Source of the DNA: Petaurus breviceps papuanus | Taxonomy: Eukaryota > Chordata > Mammalia > Diprotodontia > Petauridae | DNA length: 64,000 nucleotides | NCBI GenBank assembly: GCA_028583685.1 | Contig: JAMXIF010000048.1 | Location: 26,655,017-26,719,016 of the forward strand | Direction of reading: 5' to 3' | Part shown: in pieces, positions 21,560 through 33,145 of the stretch | Numbering within the stretch: the first letter of the stretch is position 1 | Layout: each line of letters starts with the position of its first letter | Program-made: the position numbers and the translations under genes | Notes under the pieces: generated by a model | The model's input: the letters and a program-made list of their open reading frames with translations, nothing else | Database searches by the model: none | Told to the model about the DNA's origin: nothing

Positions 21560-21760
21560 CTGTGGGTCATAGAATTTGAAACTAAGAGGGGTCATAGAAG
21601 TCACCTAATTCAACCCCCTCGTTTTACAGATGAGGAAACTGAGGCATGGAAAAGGGAAACAATTTGCCCAAAGTCACACTAATAAGTCACAGAACCAGAA
21701 TCTGAACCTAGGTCTTCTGACTCCGACCCAGTGCTTCCTACAATATCATGACCCATCTGG
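21560..21760 (-). repeat. MIR/THER SINE (reversed)
   Basis: 'cgttttacagatgaggaaac', 'gcccaaagtcacactaataa', 'cctaggtcttctgactccga'. Confidence 0.75.
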
Positions 21761-21949
21761 ATGGGCCATACAACTATGGGAATCCTAGGCCCTTGGGCGG
21801 TGAATCTGACAGGAAGCCCCAAATGGAGACACAGATACAGCCAGACTGCAAGGGGAGGTGGAAAGTGTTATTTATGCCATAGTATTGGTTTAATTCTCAT
21901 TAAAGTATTTAAGAAAGGAGATCCTAGACTGCAAATGGTAATTTTCTAA

Positions 21950-22250
21950 ATGTCATGTCCAATAAGCCTTGCCTGACATTTACCAGGAAGCCACAAACTC
22001 TCCAGTGGATTCCTGCACCAGCCACATTGCTACGGCACTGCCTTTACAGTCACTCATAAATAATGTAGGCACAGGCCGCACACCACCTCCCCCCCCGCAG
22101 CCCTGGCCCGGTGGAGCTGCCTGGTTTTATCAGCCCCACACCTTCTGAACAAAGATATGCATGTTTCTGCTGCCTCTTGGAATCTGCTAATCTTGTCCTG
22201 GGTTAGAAGAGATGAGAGGGGCAAGCAGCGTGGGGATTCAGTTTACCTGC
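21950..22250. other. Unique block, candidate conserved noncoding element
   Basis: Non-repeat sequence with 'gtcactcataaataatgtag', an Octamer-like 'atatgcatgtttctg' at 22155, and a C-run near 22086. No coding potential recognised. Confidence 0.35.
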
Positions 22251-23660
22251 TGGACCCACGCTGAGGGGAGCAGGAGGGTGGGGAATGGGAGAGATGCAGA
22301 GCTATAACTAGGAATTTTTGTGCCTGGGGTAACTCCCTCAAACTATGCCTAGGAGAAGAGGTATGGAAGTCACTGTACCTCTTGAGAAAGGGAGGGACAG
22401 ATATTGGTCTCAGTGGCAGAGACCCTCGGAAATACTCGAACTGGAGTAGGCTGTCCCCAGGGAGAGGAAAAACCCCTCCTACTTATCTTCCCACTTTAAA
22501 TTATTATTCTTGATAACCTGGTAACTCAGGCAAGCTATTGCTTCACATGTAGCATTAGAAAAACATATTTGCTAAAGGACAAGGACAGAGCAGTAACCCT
22601 TGCAGCAAACAGGTGATTTGGGGATGGGGGCTGAAAGAGGGAATGAAGCAAGTCCCTCCTAACCATCCTTCCCCCAAACCTCTTCTAAAATCCTCAATGT
22701 ATCATGACAAAATATAAGATCTGAAAGGGACCTTATGGATCATTCACTTTACAGAGGAGGAAACTGAGGCCCAGTGAGGAAAGAGCCTTGCCCAAGGTTA
22801 CAGGGGAAATCTCATTCACCTCTTACATCTGAAGCTGAAGTAAGGGAAAGTCAAATGGAGCCCAAATCTCATAAAGCTGGAAAGGCCCTGAGAGATTACC
22901 TTGCGCAACATACCCATTTTACAGAGGAGAAAACAGAAGCCCAAGGTTAAGCATCAGATTAGGGACAAAGACCCAGATCTCCTAAATCCCTCTCCAATGC
23001 TTTTTAAGCCAAGTGGCTGAAATGTGGTCTTTTAAGATATGGCCAAGGCTCTCTTCTATGGACACTCACTGCACACTGTAGTCAGATGTCATTCCCTAGG
23101 ACCAGCAGCTGAACAGAAAGACAGGGCTCAGTGAACTATGGACCCATGCTCACTTGTCCCAGAGAAGGCGGCCCAGCAGCCTCTTCCAGAGGAAGTAAGG
23201 ACCTGGGCCTTCCCCAGCTTGGAGGGGGTCGGGGTATCAGTAGTGAGCAGTTCACAGCCCCACCATCCCCACCTTTCTTCTCAAACTTGTCTCTTGGAAG
23301 TAAGCCTGGGCCACCACTAAGAGCACTGAAGGGACCACCTTTCAGTAGGGATAGGCCTCTTTGCCCACTTCTGGGCTGGCCTAAAGCTTGGCTCCCATTA
23401 GCTGAGGCCTCTTCCCTCTTCTTTCCACTTCAAGAGAGGAAACCTAAGAGGGGAAGGAAATTCTCCTCCAATCTCTTCCACACCTCTCGATATTCTGTTA
23501 CCAAGTTCCCCCTAGTTTTTCATTAGTCACTCCTGGCTTTCCTCTTCAGAAGAGGAAACGCTTTGTGCTTTCTACATTCATGGTCACACTGAGCAAAGCC
23601 CTAGGTCACCCTGCCCTAGTTCTGGTTTTGGGTTCATCTAAACTGGGTGTCTGGATAGAA
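22251..23660. other. Intronic, reversed MIR pieces and unassigned sequence
   Basis: 22700-22815 and 22860-23010 are reversed MIR fragments ('cagaggaggaaactgaggcc', 'ttttacagaggagaaaacag'). 23131-23526 holds an open frame with no recognised domain and normal intronic composition; not called a gene. Confidence 0.45.
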
Positions 23661-24235
23661 CTTTGGAAATGAGGAAATGTGGCACAAGGAAGAAAGACAA
23701 TCTGTATTAAAGACTTCAAGGATCTCTGGGGTGGAGATCAGAACTAAGGCTTCTGAGAGGCAGATGGGAGGTCCTAGGCAGAGGAGTAGCCTGGGCAGAG
23801 GCACAGAGTTGGGAGCAGAAGCATTGTGTGTAAGTCACAGCAAGGAGAGCGTTTGGCTGGATGGTAGAATGTATGAAGGTATGTGGAATAAGGTTAAAAA
23901 GGTACTGTGTCCCCTTGGACAAGTCACTTAACTCTGATTATCTTGCCCCCCGTCCCCCCCCCAAAAATGGTAGATTAAAACCAAATTGTGAAAGGTGTTA
24001 GATGCCAAACCAAAGAGTTTGTAGTTCTTGGTATTTGATGTTGGAGGAATAGGGAGCCGTTGCAGTTTGAGTAGGAGAGTGTCATGGTCAGACCTATGCT
24101 CCAGGAAAATCACTTTGAATGTTGTGTGGAGGGTGGATTGGAGAGGGGGAGAGATCTGAGATAGAGATAGGAAGCTACTGCAAAAGTCCACATGAGAGAG
24201 GATGGAGACCTGAACAAGGGTGAACATTTATTGTG
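23660..24235 (+). repeat. Long ancient dispersed repeat, second copy
   Basis: Shares with 13116-13830 the order 'gcctgggcagaggcacagag', 'aatagggagccgttgcagtt', 'gtcatggtcagacctatgct', 'gaaaatcactttgaatgttg', 'aggaagctactgcaaaagtc'. A short SINE-like piece interrupts it near 23905-23965. Confidence 0.6.
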
Positions 24236-24490
24236 TTGGTGTCAATATACTTAGTATTTTCTCTCCAAATATTTCTTGAATTATATTTTTGCCCATAGCA
24301 ACTTATGACATGGAGGGGCTTTGATCGGCATCTTTGCAAAAATTACCCACACCACAAAAACTCCACCCCAAAAATCCTCATCCTAATCTTTAATAATAAT
24401 TTTGTATCTCCAGTGCTTAACACAATGTCTGTCACATAGCAGCACCTAATTAACACTTGGTGATTGACAGTTGTAAGAATAAAGAGATAA

Positions 24491-24636
24491 AGGGGAAGCT
24501 AGGTGGTACAGTGAATAGAGCACAGGCCCTGGAGTCAGGAGGTCCTGAATTCAATTCTGGCCTCAGACACTTGATACATATTAACTGTGTGACCCTGGGT
24601 AAGTCACTTAATGGCAAATGCCTCACCAAGAAAAAA
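24491..24636 (+). repeat. tRNA-derived marsupial SINE with target-site duplication
   Basis: 'ggggaagctaggtggtacag'...'gagcacaggccctggagtca'...'gtgtgaccctgggtaagtca'. Flanked by the perfect 16-bp duplication aagaataaagagataa (24475-24490 and 24637-24652). Confidence 0.9.
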
Positions 24637-24918
24637 AAGAATAAAGAGATAATATATGTAAAGGGCTTTGTAATAGTAAAACACTAGGGGAATGCAAGCT
24701 TCGATGATTACTTCTAAAGTTGCACTCTTGGGAGGAGGCAAAGAGATGGGCTACAGAAAGAAAAATGTGAAATGGCAGAGAAATCAGTAAAGATGAAGCC
24801 AAATCACAAGGCATGTGTGTCCTATAGTATAAGGTGCTAGAGAGGTTCGCTATAGTTGTGGTGTTTTTGTGTAAAGGAAGTTGAGAATTGGCTTAAGTTA
24901 ATATGAAGGATGTGTAGG

Positions 24919-24995
24919 GAGCTGGAGGGGGGAGAGAGAGGGAGAGAAAGAGGGACTAAGAGAGGGAGAGAGAGAGTGTGTGTGTGTGCGTGTGT

Positions 24996-25026
<31 letters not shown>

Positions 25027-25030
25027 CACA
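24919..25030 (+). repeat. (GA)n then (TG)n compound microsatellite
   Basis: ggagagagaggg units to about 24976, then TG/TGCG/TATG units to 25028. Confidence 0.92.
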
Positions 25031-25785
25031 CAGGGAACTAGTTGTAGTCAATGTCAAGGTTCTTAGCTCTGATGTGACAATGAAGGCACAGCCGTCTCTG
25101 ACAGGCCAGACAATGCTATGGGGTGACTATAAGCAACTACAGCAGACAAACATCAACCCCAACACACATCCTACCATGGTTGAGCACTCGAGCTGAGGCA
25201 GTCTAAAGTACCTGAGGATGTTAACATTTAGGGGGTGAGAAAAAAAGAGAGAAGGAGCCGCCAGAGAAATGGAAGGAGGGCATAAATCATTGATAACAGT
25301 GGTTTATGGTTTGCAAAGCACTTTATAGTGGGCAGGGTCACAGAAGCCACAGTGGGGAGACTGGACGTAGAAATAGGAGGGGGTCCACAGAAGAGACTGA
25401 CAATGGTCACTGGACTCGGTGAGCCTGACACTTTTGGTGTCCTTACAGAGAGCAGCTGTGGTCTCAGAGTAGACACTGTGCAAGATTACAGGGTGAGTGG
25501 AGAGTAAGGTAAAGGGGCCATGGGTGTAGAACATTCACTTAAGAAATTTGGGCGACAATAGGAGTTAGAGTGGGGAGTCAAGTAATTTTTATTTTTTTAA
25601 CATGTTTGAAAGTCACGAGAGAAAAGACAGCTCTGCTGGACCCTGGAGATACAAAGCAGTCTCTGACTTCAGGTAAATCCTATATCCTACTGGGCAGGGG
25701 GGGAGGACAGTACTTACAGAGGAAGAGACTCAAGATGCTGGAAATGAGTCAGGGTAATTATGGGAGGGAGGTAATAGGAGACCCT
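25031..25785. other. Intronic, no recognised element
   Basis: Unassigned sequence; 25290-25325 has 'ggtttgcaaagcactttata', a possible reversed MIR scrap. Confidence 0.35.
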
Positions 25786-25930
25786 CTGAGATCATCTAAT
25801 TTAAACCCCTTATTTTACAGATGAGGAACTTCAGAGCCAGGAAGGTTAAGGGACTACCCAAGGTCACACAGGTAATAAGCATCAGAAGTGGAATTTGAAG
25901 CCAGATCCTCTGCCCCTTTAGTGGGTTTAG
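25785..25930 (-). repeat. MIR/THER SINE (reversed)
   Basis: 'ccttattttacagatgagga', 'cccaaggtcacacaggtaat', 'agaagtggaatttgaagcca'. Confidence 0.75.
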
Positions 25931-26324
25931 CTTTTAAGAGGAGGAAGGTTTCCTCTTCCTCTGAGAAGGGAAGGGAGGAAGAAAGAATGAGAATAAAAAT
26001 GGAAAACTACTTAGGACTTAGGGGTACAGGTGGAAAAATATGAAGCAGGATAAAAAGTAGGAGTAAGGATGAAGAGAAAAAGAGAACTAATTTAATTTAC
26101 CAAATATGATTTGCAACTTTTCAGGAGCATGCCTACTGTATACAATGAGGTACACCAGTACTATACACTTTAAAACTAGGCAAGCAAGAGAAAAAGCAAT
26201 TGCCTCTACAGAGGACATCTGCAGGGGGTGATGAAAGCTGCTTAAGTGAAACTTCAGCTTTCTCAAAAAGAAATGTTGAGTAGAGAGGGTGAAAGAAGAG
26301 AAGTAAGCTAGGTTGTGCAACCCT

Positions 26325-27120
26325 GAGCTGACTTTCTGTTCTAACACTCTATGTTCCAATGTTCCTTCTAGCTCCGCTATTCTATTTTACCCCAATTGTA
26401 TCGAAGAATTTCCAATAGTGGGAAAGATGATCAGAAATACATGTCTACAGGTTGTGTAAATTTCTTACGGTTAGAGTTACTAACTGATCCAAACCTGCTA
26501 GCATGACATCTGGCAGCAGACAGGCAGGCTGGCTACACAGTGGCATAGGTGGACAGGTGGTTAGGCCCTTGTGGCCCCCTGCTGGCATTCATGTGTGCCA
26601 GATCATTAGGGAAAACTTTGTGACTAAAAATCTCACATAAAGCACATCCCTAATTCATGAGATTTTCCCTATAGGCCACATACTGGGACACCACAATTGC
26701 ATGTTCTCACCTTCTGTGTTAACACTAATATTCGATGTTCTATAGTATCTTCTAGCTCTGACAGCCTAAAGCCCAACATTCCATGTTCTGCAGCAGTGAT
26801 GTTACACTCAAGCAGAAAAAGGGTGACCACTAACCCACACATAAGGATCCTGCAGGCTGCATACGGATTTAGTTTAAAAATGTATTACTGTCTACGTGTC
26901 ACTGTACTTTTACTGATATTGTTAAGCATTTCCCAATCACATTTTAATCTGGTTTAGGCTGCACCTGGGTGTGCCCCAGGCCACTTGCCCATTTTGATAC
27001 CTCTGTTCTGCAGTCTCTTCTCACTCTGACATTTTCCAGATTCTAACATTCGATGTTCTAAGTTCCCTCCCTGCTCTAACTCTCCATGTCCTGAGTTCTC
27101 TTCCCATTCCAAGATTCTAT
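26325..27120 (+). repeat. SINE-tail-derived tandem repeat, several blocks
   Basis: Blocks at 26325-26400, 26695-26810 and 26995-27120 carry 'ctaacactctatgttccaat', 'gttctatagtatcttctagc', 'ctaacattcgatgttctaag' and 'ctctaactctccatgtcctg' units spaced about 25-40 bp. Sequence between the blocks is unassigned. Confidence 0.65.
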
Positions 27121-27279
27121 CATTCATTGAACAAACATTGAGTGAGTGCCTATGGTGTGTGGAACACTGAGCTAGGGAAAAAACAAAGATAAGTGCGCTC
27201 CAGTCCCTGCTAGGGAACGTGAGTGACTGGGAGATTTGCTCTAGAGTACAACAGGCAACATCAGGCACACACTGAGAAA

Positions 27280-27600
27280 GACAAACTGCTGTGACATGAT
27301 GATGATTTAGTACATGACCAAAGCAGGGAGGTGAACTTTCCGAAAGTGTTCATTTATAATAATCATTGAATAATGATGGAGGGAAACAGGTAAAATGCAG
27401 AGAGCGGGCTGAGAGTGCGAACAAACATGATATACCACATCTGTTCTCACCGGGGATGCGTCTGAAGATTAACATCTCTGAGAATGCATTAATATGTCAA
27501 CGAAAATATAGAAGCAGGTGATGATGGTTCAACTAAAGCTGCTTTTCTGCAATACAAGTATTCCTCCGAGCAAAATAACAGAAGAGCAAAGCAGTGAACA
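27280..27600. other. Unique block, candidate conserved noncoding element
   Basis: Non-repeat, with 'cagagagcgggctgagagtg', 'ggatgcgtctgaagattaac' and 'gaatgcattaatatgtcaac'. No recognised coding potential. Confidence 0.35.
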
Positions 27601-27929
27601 TTTTCGCAAGCCCTGGTCCCTGTGGGGAAGAAAGTCAGTAAACTTAAAAAAAAATGTTTCTTGCGCCTGATGGAGGGCAGCATAGCTGGGATTGCAGAGC
27701 TAACCTAGAATGTGGCCCAGTACCAGCGGTCTGCAACTGGGGATGGAGACTGAGCAAGCCCTGGTCAAAGACTCCGTTTATAATCCTACTAGGGCCCCAG
27801 TGGGAAGGAAGGAGATGGAGAAGGGAGGAAGTCCACAGACATAGAACTGAGGAAACACCATCTGATTAGAGAAGGGAAATATCATCTGCCTCCCTTTTCT
27901 CATCTTTGTTCCTTTATCTTTATTTAAAA

Positions 27930-28330
27930 AGAAGCCTAGTGTAATACAGAACTGAGAGTCCAAGTCCCAGTTCTGCCACTAACTGGCTGTGTGCCCTTGA
28001 GCATGTCACTTCTCCCTGGGTCTCAGTTTCCTTGTAGGGGGCTAGATCAAATTATGGTCCTTTTCAGGTCTAACATTCTATGTTTTATGTGTTTGCTAAA
28101 TGCTTATATTCAATGTTCTCATATCCCTTCCAACTCCAGCATTCTGTGGTCTGTGCTCTAACTCTGTTCCAAGGTCCTTTCCAACTCTAACATTCTCTGA
28201 TTTCTGTTGTAACATAGTGTATTATGAAGTCCCTTCCAAGGCTAACATATTTTGTCTTAACATTCTATTCTCCAAGGCCCTTTCCAGCTCTGATATTCTG
28301 TTTCAATTTATTCTGCCCTTGGGTACCATG
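27930..28330 (+). repeat. MIR SINE followed by long tail repeat
   Basis: 27930-28070 is a MIR ('ttctgccactaactggctgt', 'tctcagtttccttgtagggg'). 28070-28330 repeats 'tccaactccagcattctgtg', 'gtcctttccaactctaacat' and 'ccctttccagctctgatatt' at least five times. Confidence 0.75.
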
Positions 28331-28940
28331 TCCAAGGCCAAGTTCCCATCTCTCACACAGGGAAGAGGAAGAGACTACCAGTCTGAATGTTGCCAATCCA
28401 TCAGCAGCTCTCTCTTAATGGCTGTGATATTATTGATGTGGGTATGCCCTCTATCAGTCCAGATCACAACTCCAATATGCCTTCTCATCCCCTGGGACTC
28501 TTGTCCGTGTTCTTCCACAGATCTACTACAGAAGATCCACCTAACATCCTGCAGTCTTTCTTCATGGGCAATGCGGTCAAACTCAAATAGAAAGAAAGAC
28601 CATACATAAGAAGCCCTGCAAGCCTCATATTGACTTAGAAACCACATATGTTTATACATTTCTTTTTTAGATTAATACATCAACACATTAAAGTCAGACA
28701 GGAACTATATTTTAATCTGGTTTGGTTATACTTGGAAGCACTGTGGACCATACGCAGCTCACCTATTGGACACTTCTGCTCTAACACATTATTTTCATAT
28801 CTTGTAAACACCAACAGACTACTTGGGCTATCCTTTTATTTATATCTTGTTCTATCCATGTGACTAGCCTACTTCCTTTACCAAACATACATTTCCTTGA
28901 TAATATCCCTTAGGTGATTTATGGTCCAAGGGCTATCACT
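28331..28940. other. Intronic, no recognised element
   Basis: Overlapping short open frames exist, but none shows a domain or splice-phase support. Confidence 0.35.
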
Positions 28941-29600
28941 GGAAATACAGGAAAATTAAAACTATAACTTTAATAGTTTAAAACTGCACCAAGATTTTTG
29001 AGACCCCCTTATAATAGAAGATAGACATAAAGTCATTAGGAATGGGAGAAGACACTGAGAGAAGACACTGGGAAATAGCCAGGGAAAGATCAGGGAAGGC
29101 AGGCTTTATGTGCTGTAAGAATGTGGCACCAAGCTGAGCCTTGAAGAAAACTAGGGTTTCTGGGGGTGTCTAGGTGGCAAAGTGATTAGGCCCTGGAGTC
29201 AGGAGGACCTGAGTTCAAATCTGACCTCAGACCCTACACAAAAAACTAGCTGTGTGACCTTGGGCAAGTCATTTAACCCCAATTGCCCTACCTTCCCCCT
29301 TCCAAAAAAAAAAAAGAATTTCTTTAGGGGGCAGCTAGGTGGTACAGTGAATAGAGCACCAGCCCTGAAGTCAGGAGGACCTGAGTTCAAATCCGGCCTC
29401 AGACACTTAACACAAAACTAGCTGTGTGACCCTGAGCAAGTCACTTAACCCCAATTGTCCTACCTCCCCCCCCAAAAAAAAAGCAAAAAATTTTTTAAAA
29501 AAAAGAAAACTAGGGTTTCCAAGAGGTTGGGGTGAGAAAGGAGAGTATTCTAGATAAGGGGACAGCCAATGCAAAGACGCAGATAAGAAGATGGAATGCC
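28940..29600 (+). repeat. Ancient dispersed repeat, third copy, split by two SINEs
   Basis: 28955-29010 'ctttaatagtttaaaactgc' matches 'ctttaatagcttaaaactgt' at 13258. 'ggcaggctttatgtgctgta' and, after the SINEs, 'gagtattctagataagggga' continue the element. Confidence 0.6.
29161..29502 (+). repeat. Two tRNA-derived SINEs in tandem within one target-site duplication
   Basis: First SINE 29161-29317 ('gtgtctaggtggcaaagtga') and second 29327-29483 ('cagctaggtggtacagtgaa'). The whole block is flanked by the perfect 17-bp duplication aagaaaactagggtttc (29144-29160 and 29503-29519), so the second most likely entered the A-rich tail of the first. Confidence 0.88.
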
Positions 29601-29749
29601 CTATCAGAAGAGATGTCTCTCTATTTCCCTTTGAGTCACCTGCAACTTTGATTCCTCAGAGATCAAGGTTTTCCAAAATTTGCAACTATGTAGCATTGCC
29701 AGGAGATCATTTGTTTGAAAAAAAAAGAGATGTATCTAAAACTGACTAT

Positions 29750-30560
29750 TAGAACAGGCTACCTTAATTTACTTGGAAAAGAACTCTAGATTTGAAAAAA
29801 ACATTTCTAGGAAAACTGGAAAAGATTTTTGGCAGAAATTGGGTCTAGATCAACACCTTATGTTATTTACAAATATAAATTTAAAGATTTATATGACCTA
29901 AATCTTAAAGATCATGCCCTTAAAAATTTAGAAGAGAAATAGATGCAATAGCTGGGGTGAATTCTCAACTGAAAAAGAGATAGGAGCCACAGCAAAGAAT
30001 AAAGTAGATCATTTCAATTACATGAAATTTAAAAGCTTTTACATGAATAAAATTAACTCAGATAGGATAAGAAAAGAAGTGGTCAACTGGAGAAAAATCT
30101 TTGGACTTTGTGGAATAGCTAAACGAGTTCTGATATGTGACTGTAATGAAACATTACTCTGCTATAACACATGATAAATATGATGACTACAAAAGGCATG
30201 GAAGACATATGAACTGATGCTAAGCAAAATAAGAAGCAGGAAAACATTATAAACAATGATTAAAAGCGGAAAGAACAACAAAACACTCAAAACTGAATGC
30301 TGTGAAACTGTAATGACCAAGTTTCAGCCAAAAAAAAAAGAGAAAAAGAGAGAGAGATGAGTAGGTTACCTCCCCCTGTTTTTGGAAGGGGGGTGGAGTG
30401 GGGAACTAAAGGTGTGGAAAATGAAGGTAATATCAGATTTTACCAATACTTTGGTTAGTTTTTCTAAACTGTATTTTCTCTTTTTTTATCCTTTTATAAT
30501 AAAAGACAGCCTTCTGAGAGGGTAAGGAGGAAGAATCCATTGGGAAGTGTGATATAAAAT
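29750..30560 (+). repeat. L1 3'-end fragment
   Basis: 'gaaaactggaaaagattttt', 'aatttaaaagcttttacatg', 'ggtcaactggagaaaaatct', then 'catatgaactgatgctaagc' follow the order of an L1 3' region, with an internal deletion and a T/A-rich end near 30560. Confidence 0.65.
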
Positions 30561-30589
30561 AAAAACACACAAAAATTTATTTTTAAAAA

Positions 30590-30960
30590 ATTAGATCTTA
30601 GCACCAGGGAATACAGTGGGATCATTAAAAGGGTTGCACCATTTCCTAAATACAATCCAGCCAGCTCTCCTTCCTCATAGTCAGTTTGGGTGCCAACTCA
30701 CTGTCCATCCTCATTGTCTACTTCAGATCACAGATACGTGGACTGATGCACTAACCGAATGCCCTATTTATCCAGCAGCATTCACCATCCATCCAGTTCA
30801 TTTTGTATGCATTATTAGGTTGCTCTCTTTTGCATAATATTTGATCTTATTGAGGAGTTCCTATAATGTTCTGGGTTTGATGTAATCAGCACAGTATCAT
30901 CAGCAAACCGGAAACATCTGGACCAGATGCTCACAGGCTGACAAAAAGTCCTAGCAGGGG
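30590..30960 (-). repeat. RTE-type LINE reverse-transcriptase fragment (reversed)
   Basis: The reverse complement of about 30880-30910 encodes FRFADDTVLIT, containing the F-A-D-D active-site box of reverse transcriptase. Further 3' it reads ELAPKLTMRKESW, resembling the RTE segment after the palm. Other LINE clades are possible. Confidence 0.6.
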
Positions 30961-31410
30961 AGAATTAGATTAAAATATAATTGAGAAATGTTTAACAAAA
31001 TAAACACAATACAATAGGGCAGAGATAATGTTAATTTAAAGTTTTCTAAGTCAATATGAAGCCTGCAGAGATTCATTTCTATTTGATCTTGACAACACTG
31101 ATCTGAAAGACCTCATCATATAACATAAGTCTTCTTCCATCTAGGCTGTTTGTGTTGAGAAACCTTCTCTGAGAGTGATGAACACACATCTCCCTGTTTT
31201 GCTTGATATAAATAAGCAGGCCAGAATGACAATAATAATTCGGAGGCCACTCTTCCAATGTGGCAACTACTATAGAAAGCACCTGGGGTCTAAAGTATTG
31301 AGGAAACCATCCATGTCAAAGTCTCTATATAGCAAAGAGTTTCTCAGCTCTTAGTAAAAACTCTATATCCTGATAATTATAACATGATCTACTCAAAGGC
31401 ATGAAGCCCC
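30961..31410. other. Intronic, unassigned
   Basis: 31120-31270 on the minus strand is weakly RTE-like; otherwise nothing recognised. Confidence 0.3.
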
Positions 31411-32960
31411 TAGCATGAGAAGCCCAAGACAGAGGCAACAATCTCCCACCAACTCCCCCCTTCAACTCCATACCATTAAGAGGGGAAGTGTTCTACTTCT
31501 CTGACTTGGGATTCTAAAATTCCTCAGACCACAACCTCCTTTCATTCCATTTCTTCTCCTATTGCTGACTTCTCCTAAAACTCTTCTTCATTCTCACTGT
31601 GACCTCCAGTCATTTCACCCCTCAGAGCTCTCCCAGACCATCATCCCTACTCCAGCTTCATTTGCCTCCCCTTGTCTTGACCTTACAGCTAACCAGGCCA
31701 ACATTACATCATCCTCTGCTCCCAAATTCCTCACCCCCTTGCCCTACCACTGCTCATACCTTGTAACCCTAACATTCCCCTTTACTGATCTTACACACAA
31801 GTTGTTGAATGGTGCTAGGGGAGTCACCAACCCTACAAAGATGTAATCTTATCTCAACTGGGCCTTCACTGAAGCAAGGCAATCCTTAAATTCTTCACTG
31901 ACTTTCTATCATATCACACCTTCCCACAGTAGCTATTCTAAACCTCTCCTTCTCTCCCTAAACTTCCCCCACCATCCTCTGCCCTTTCTTCTCAGCAAAA
32001 CCTCCTATATTACTGAGAAAACATGAGCTTCCTGCTTTCACCTACTCTACATCACCACTCTTGACATCATCCCCTATTTTCTCTTCTTCCATTCTAGTTT
32101 CTGATAAAAAGGGAGTCCATCTCTACTTGTACCCCTGATCCTATCCTCTTCCAGGCTCTTATGGCAGGTTGCCCCCTTCAATCATCCTTCTCTTGTCCAA
32201 TCTTCGATATCTCTCCTTATATTTGGTGCCTTCATTACTACTTAAAAATATCCCTAGGTCTCCCCCACCACCATCCCACCTCTGTCAAAAAAAAATCCTC
32301 ATTTTCCCCTCCCATGCCCATGAGTGATCATCCTATATCTCTCCTCTTTCACAATGAAACTCTTCGAAAAGCCTCTATATTTGCTGCTTCCATTTCCTTC
32401 CTCTCATTCACTTCCCAACCCTTCTGTTGCTATTGTCCAGTGTTTTTCAGTCGTGTCTGACTCTTTGTGAACCCATTTGGGGTTTTCTTGGCAAAGAAAC
32501 TGGAGTAGTTTGCCATTTCCTTCTCTAGCTCATTTTAAGGATGAGACTACTGAGGCAAACTCGGTTAAGTGACTTGCCCAGGATCACTGAGTTAGTGTCT
32601 GAGGCTGGATCTGAACTCAGGAAGATGAGTCTTCCTGACTCCAGGCCCTTTAAATTTGCTTCTGATCTCATCAACTCAACTGAAATGCCTCTCTTCAAAG
32701 TTATCAATGATCTTTTGATCACCAGATCTGATGATATTTTCCTCAGTTTTCATCTTTCTTGTTCTCTCTGGGGCATGACACCACTGACCACCTTCTCTTC
32801 TTGGATACTCTTTTTTTCTCTGAGTTTCTGTGACACTGCACTTTCTTGGTTTTCTTCCTACCTGTATGACTGTAACTTCTCAGTGTCCTCTGACTGATCA
32901 TCAACCGTTTCTTGCTTCCTGTTCCTGAGGGCTCTGTTCTGAGACCTCTTCTCTTCTCTC
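31410..32960 (+). repeat. L2 LINE ORF2 fragment with a nested Mar1
   Basis: 'ctgacttgggattctaaaat', 'ccacaacctcctttcattcc', 'ctgtgacctccagtcatttc' and, after the SINE, 'atcaatgatcttttgatcac' and 'tgaccaccttctcttcttgg' follow L2 ORF2 order. Open frames at 31562-31846, 32161-32460 and 32541-32897 are its degenerate remains, the last partly Mar1. Confidence 0.8.
32422..32648 (+). repeat. Mar1/WSINE CORE-SINE nested in L2
   Basis: 'ttgctattgtccagtgtttt'...'ggttttcttggcaaagaaac'...'aggaagatgagtcttcctga'. L2 sequence resumes at 32650. Confidence 0.88.
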
Positions 32961-32969
32961 TCTATATAT

Positions 32970-33145
32970 CAGGGGTTAAGCTTTTTGGTATGTCAGACTC
33001 CTGTGGCAGTCTGGTGAATCCTATAAATCCCTTTTCAGAATAATGTTTTAAATCATAAAACATGATACATAGGAATACAAAGGAAACTAATTATATTGAA
33101 ATACAGTCATTAAAATATTTTTAAAAAACAAGCTACAAACTCCTG
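32970..33145 (+). mobile_element. hAT-like MITE
   Basis: Ends CAGGGGTT and AACTCCTG form a short inverted repeat. Internal 'ggcagtctggtgaatcctat' and 'aaggaaactaattatattga' match copies at 8165 and 19750. No autonomous hAT gene is nearby. Confidence 0.7.

Noticed and set aside
23131-23526. 131-codon plus-strand frame
   Set aside because: No recognisable domain, inside a NEK6 intron, overlapped by a second open frame; chance opening in GC-moderate sequence is enough.
24491-24636. tRNA gene suggested by tRNA-like head of the SINE
   Set aside because: Acceptor stem and anticodon arm are not intact, and the copy has SINE body, A-rich tail and target duplication.
32541-32897. 118-codon plus-strand frame
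   Set aside because: A fusion of Mar1 SINE and L2 sequence by position only.
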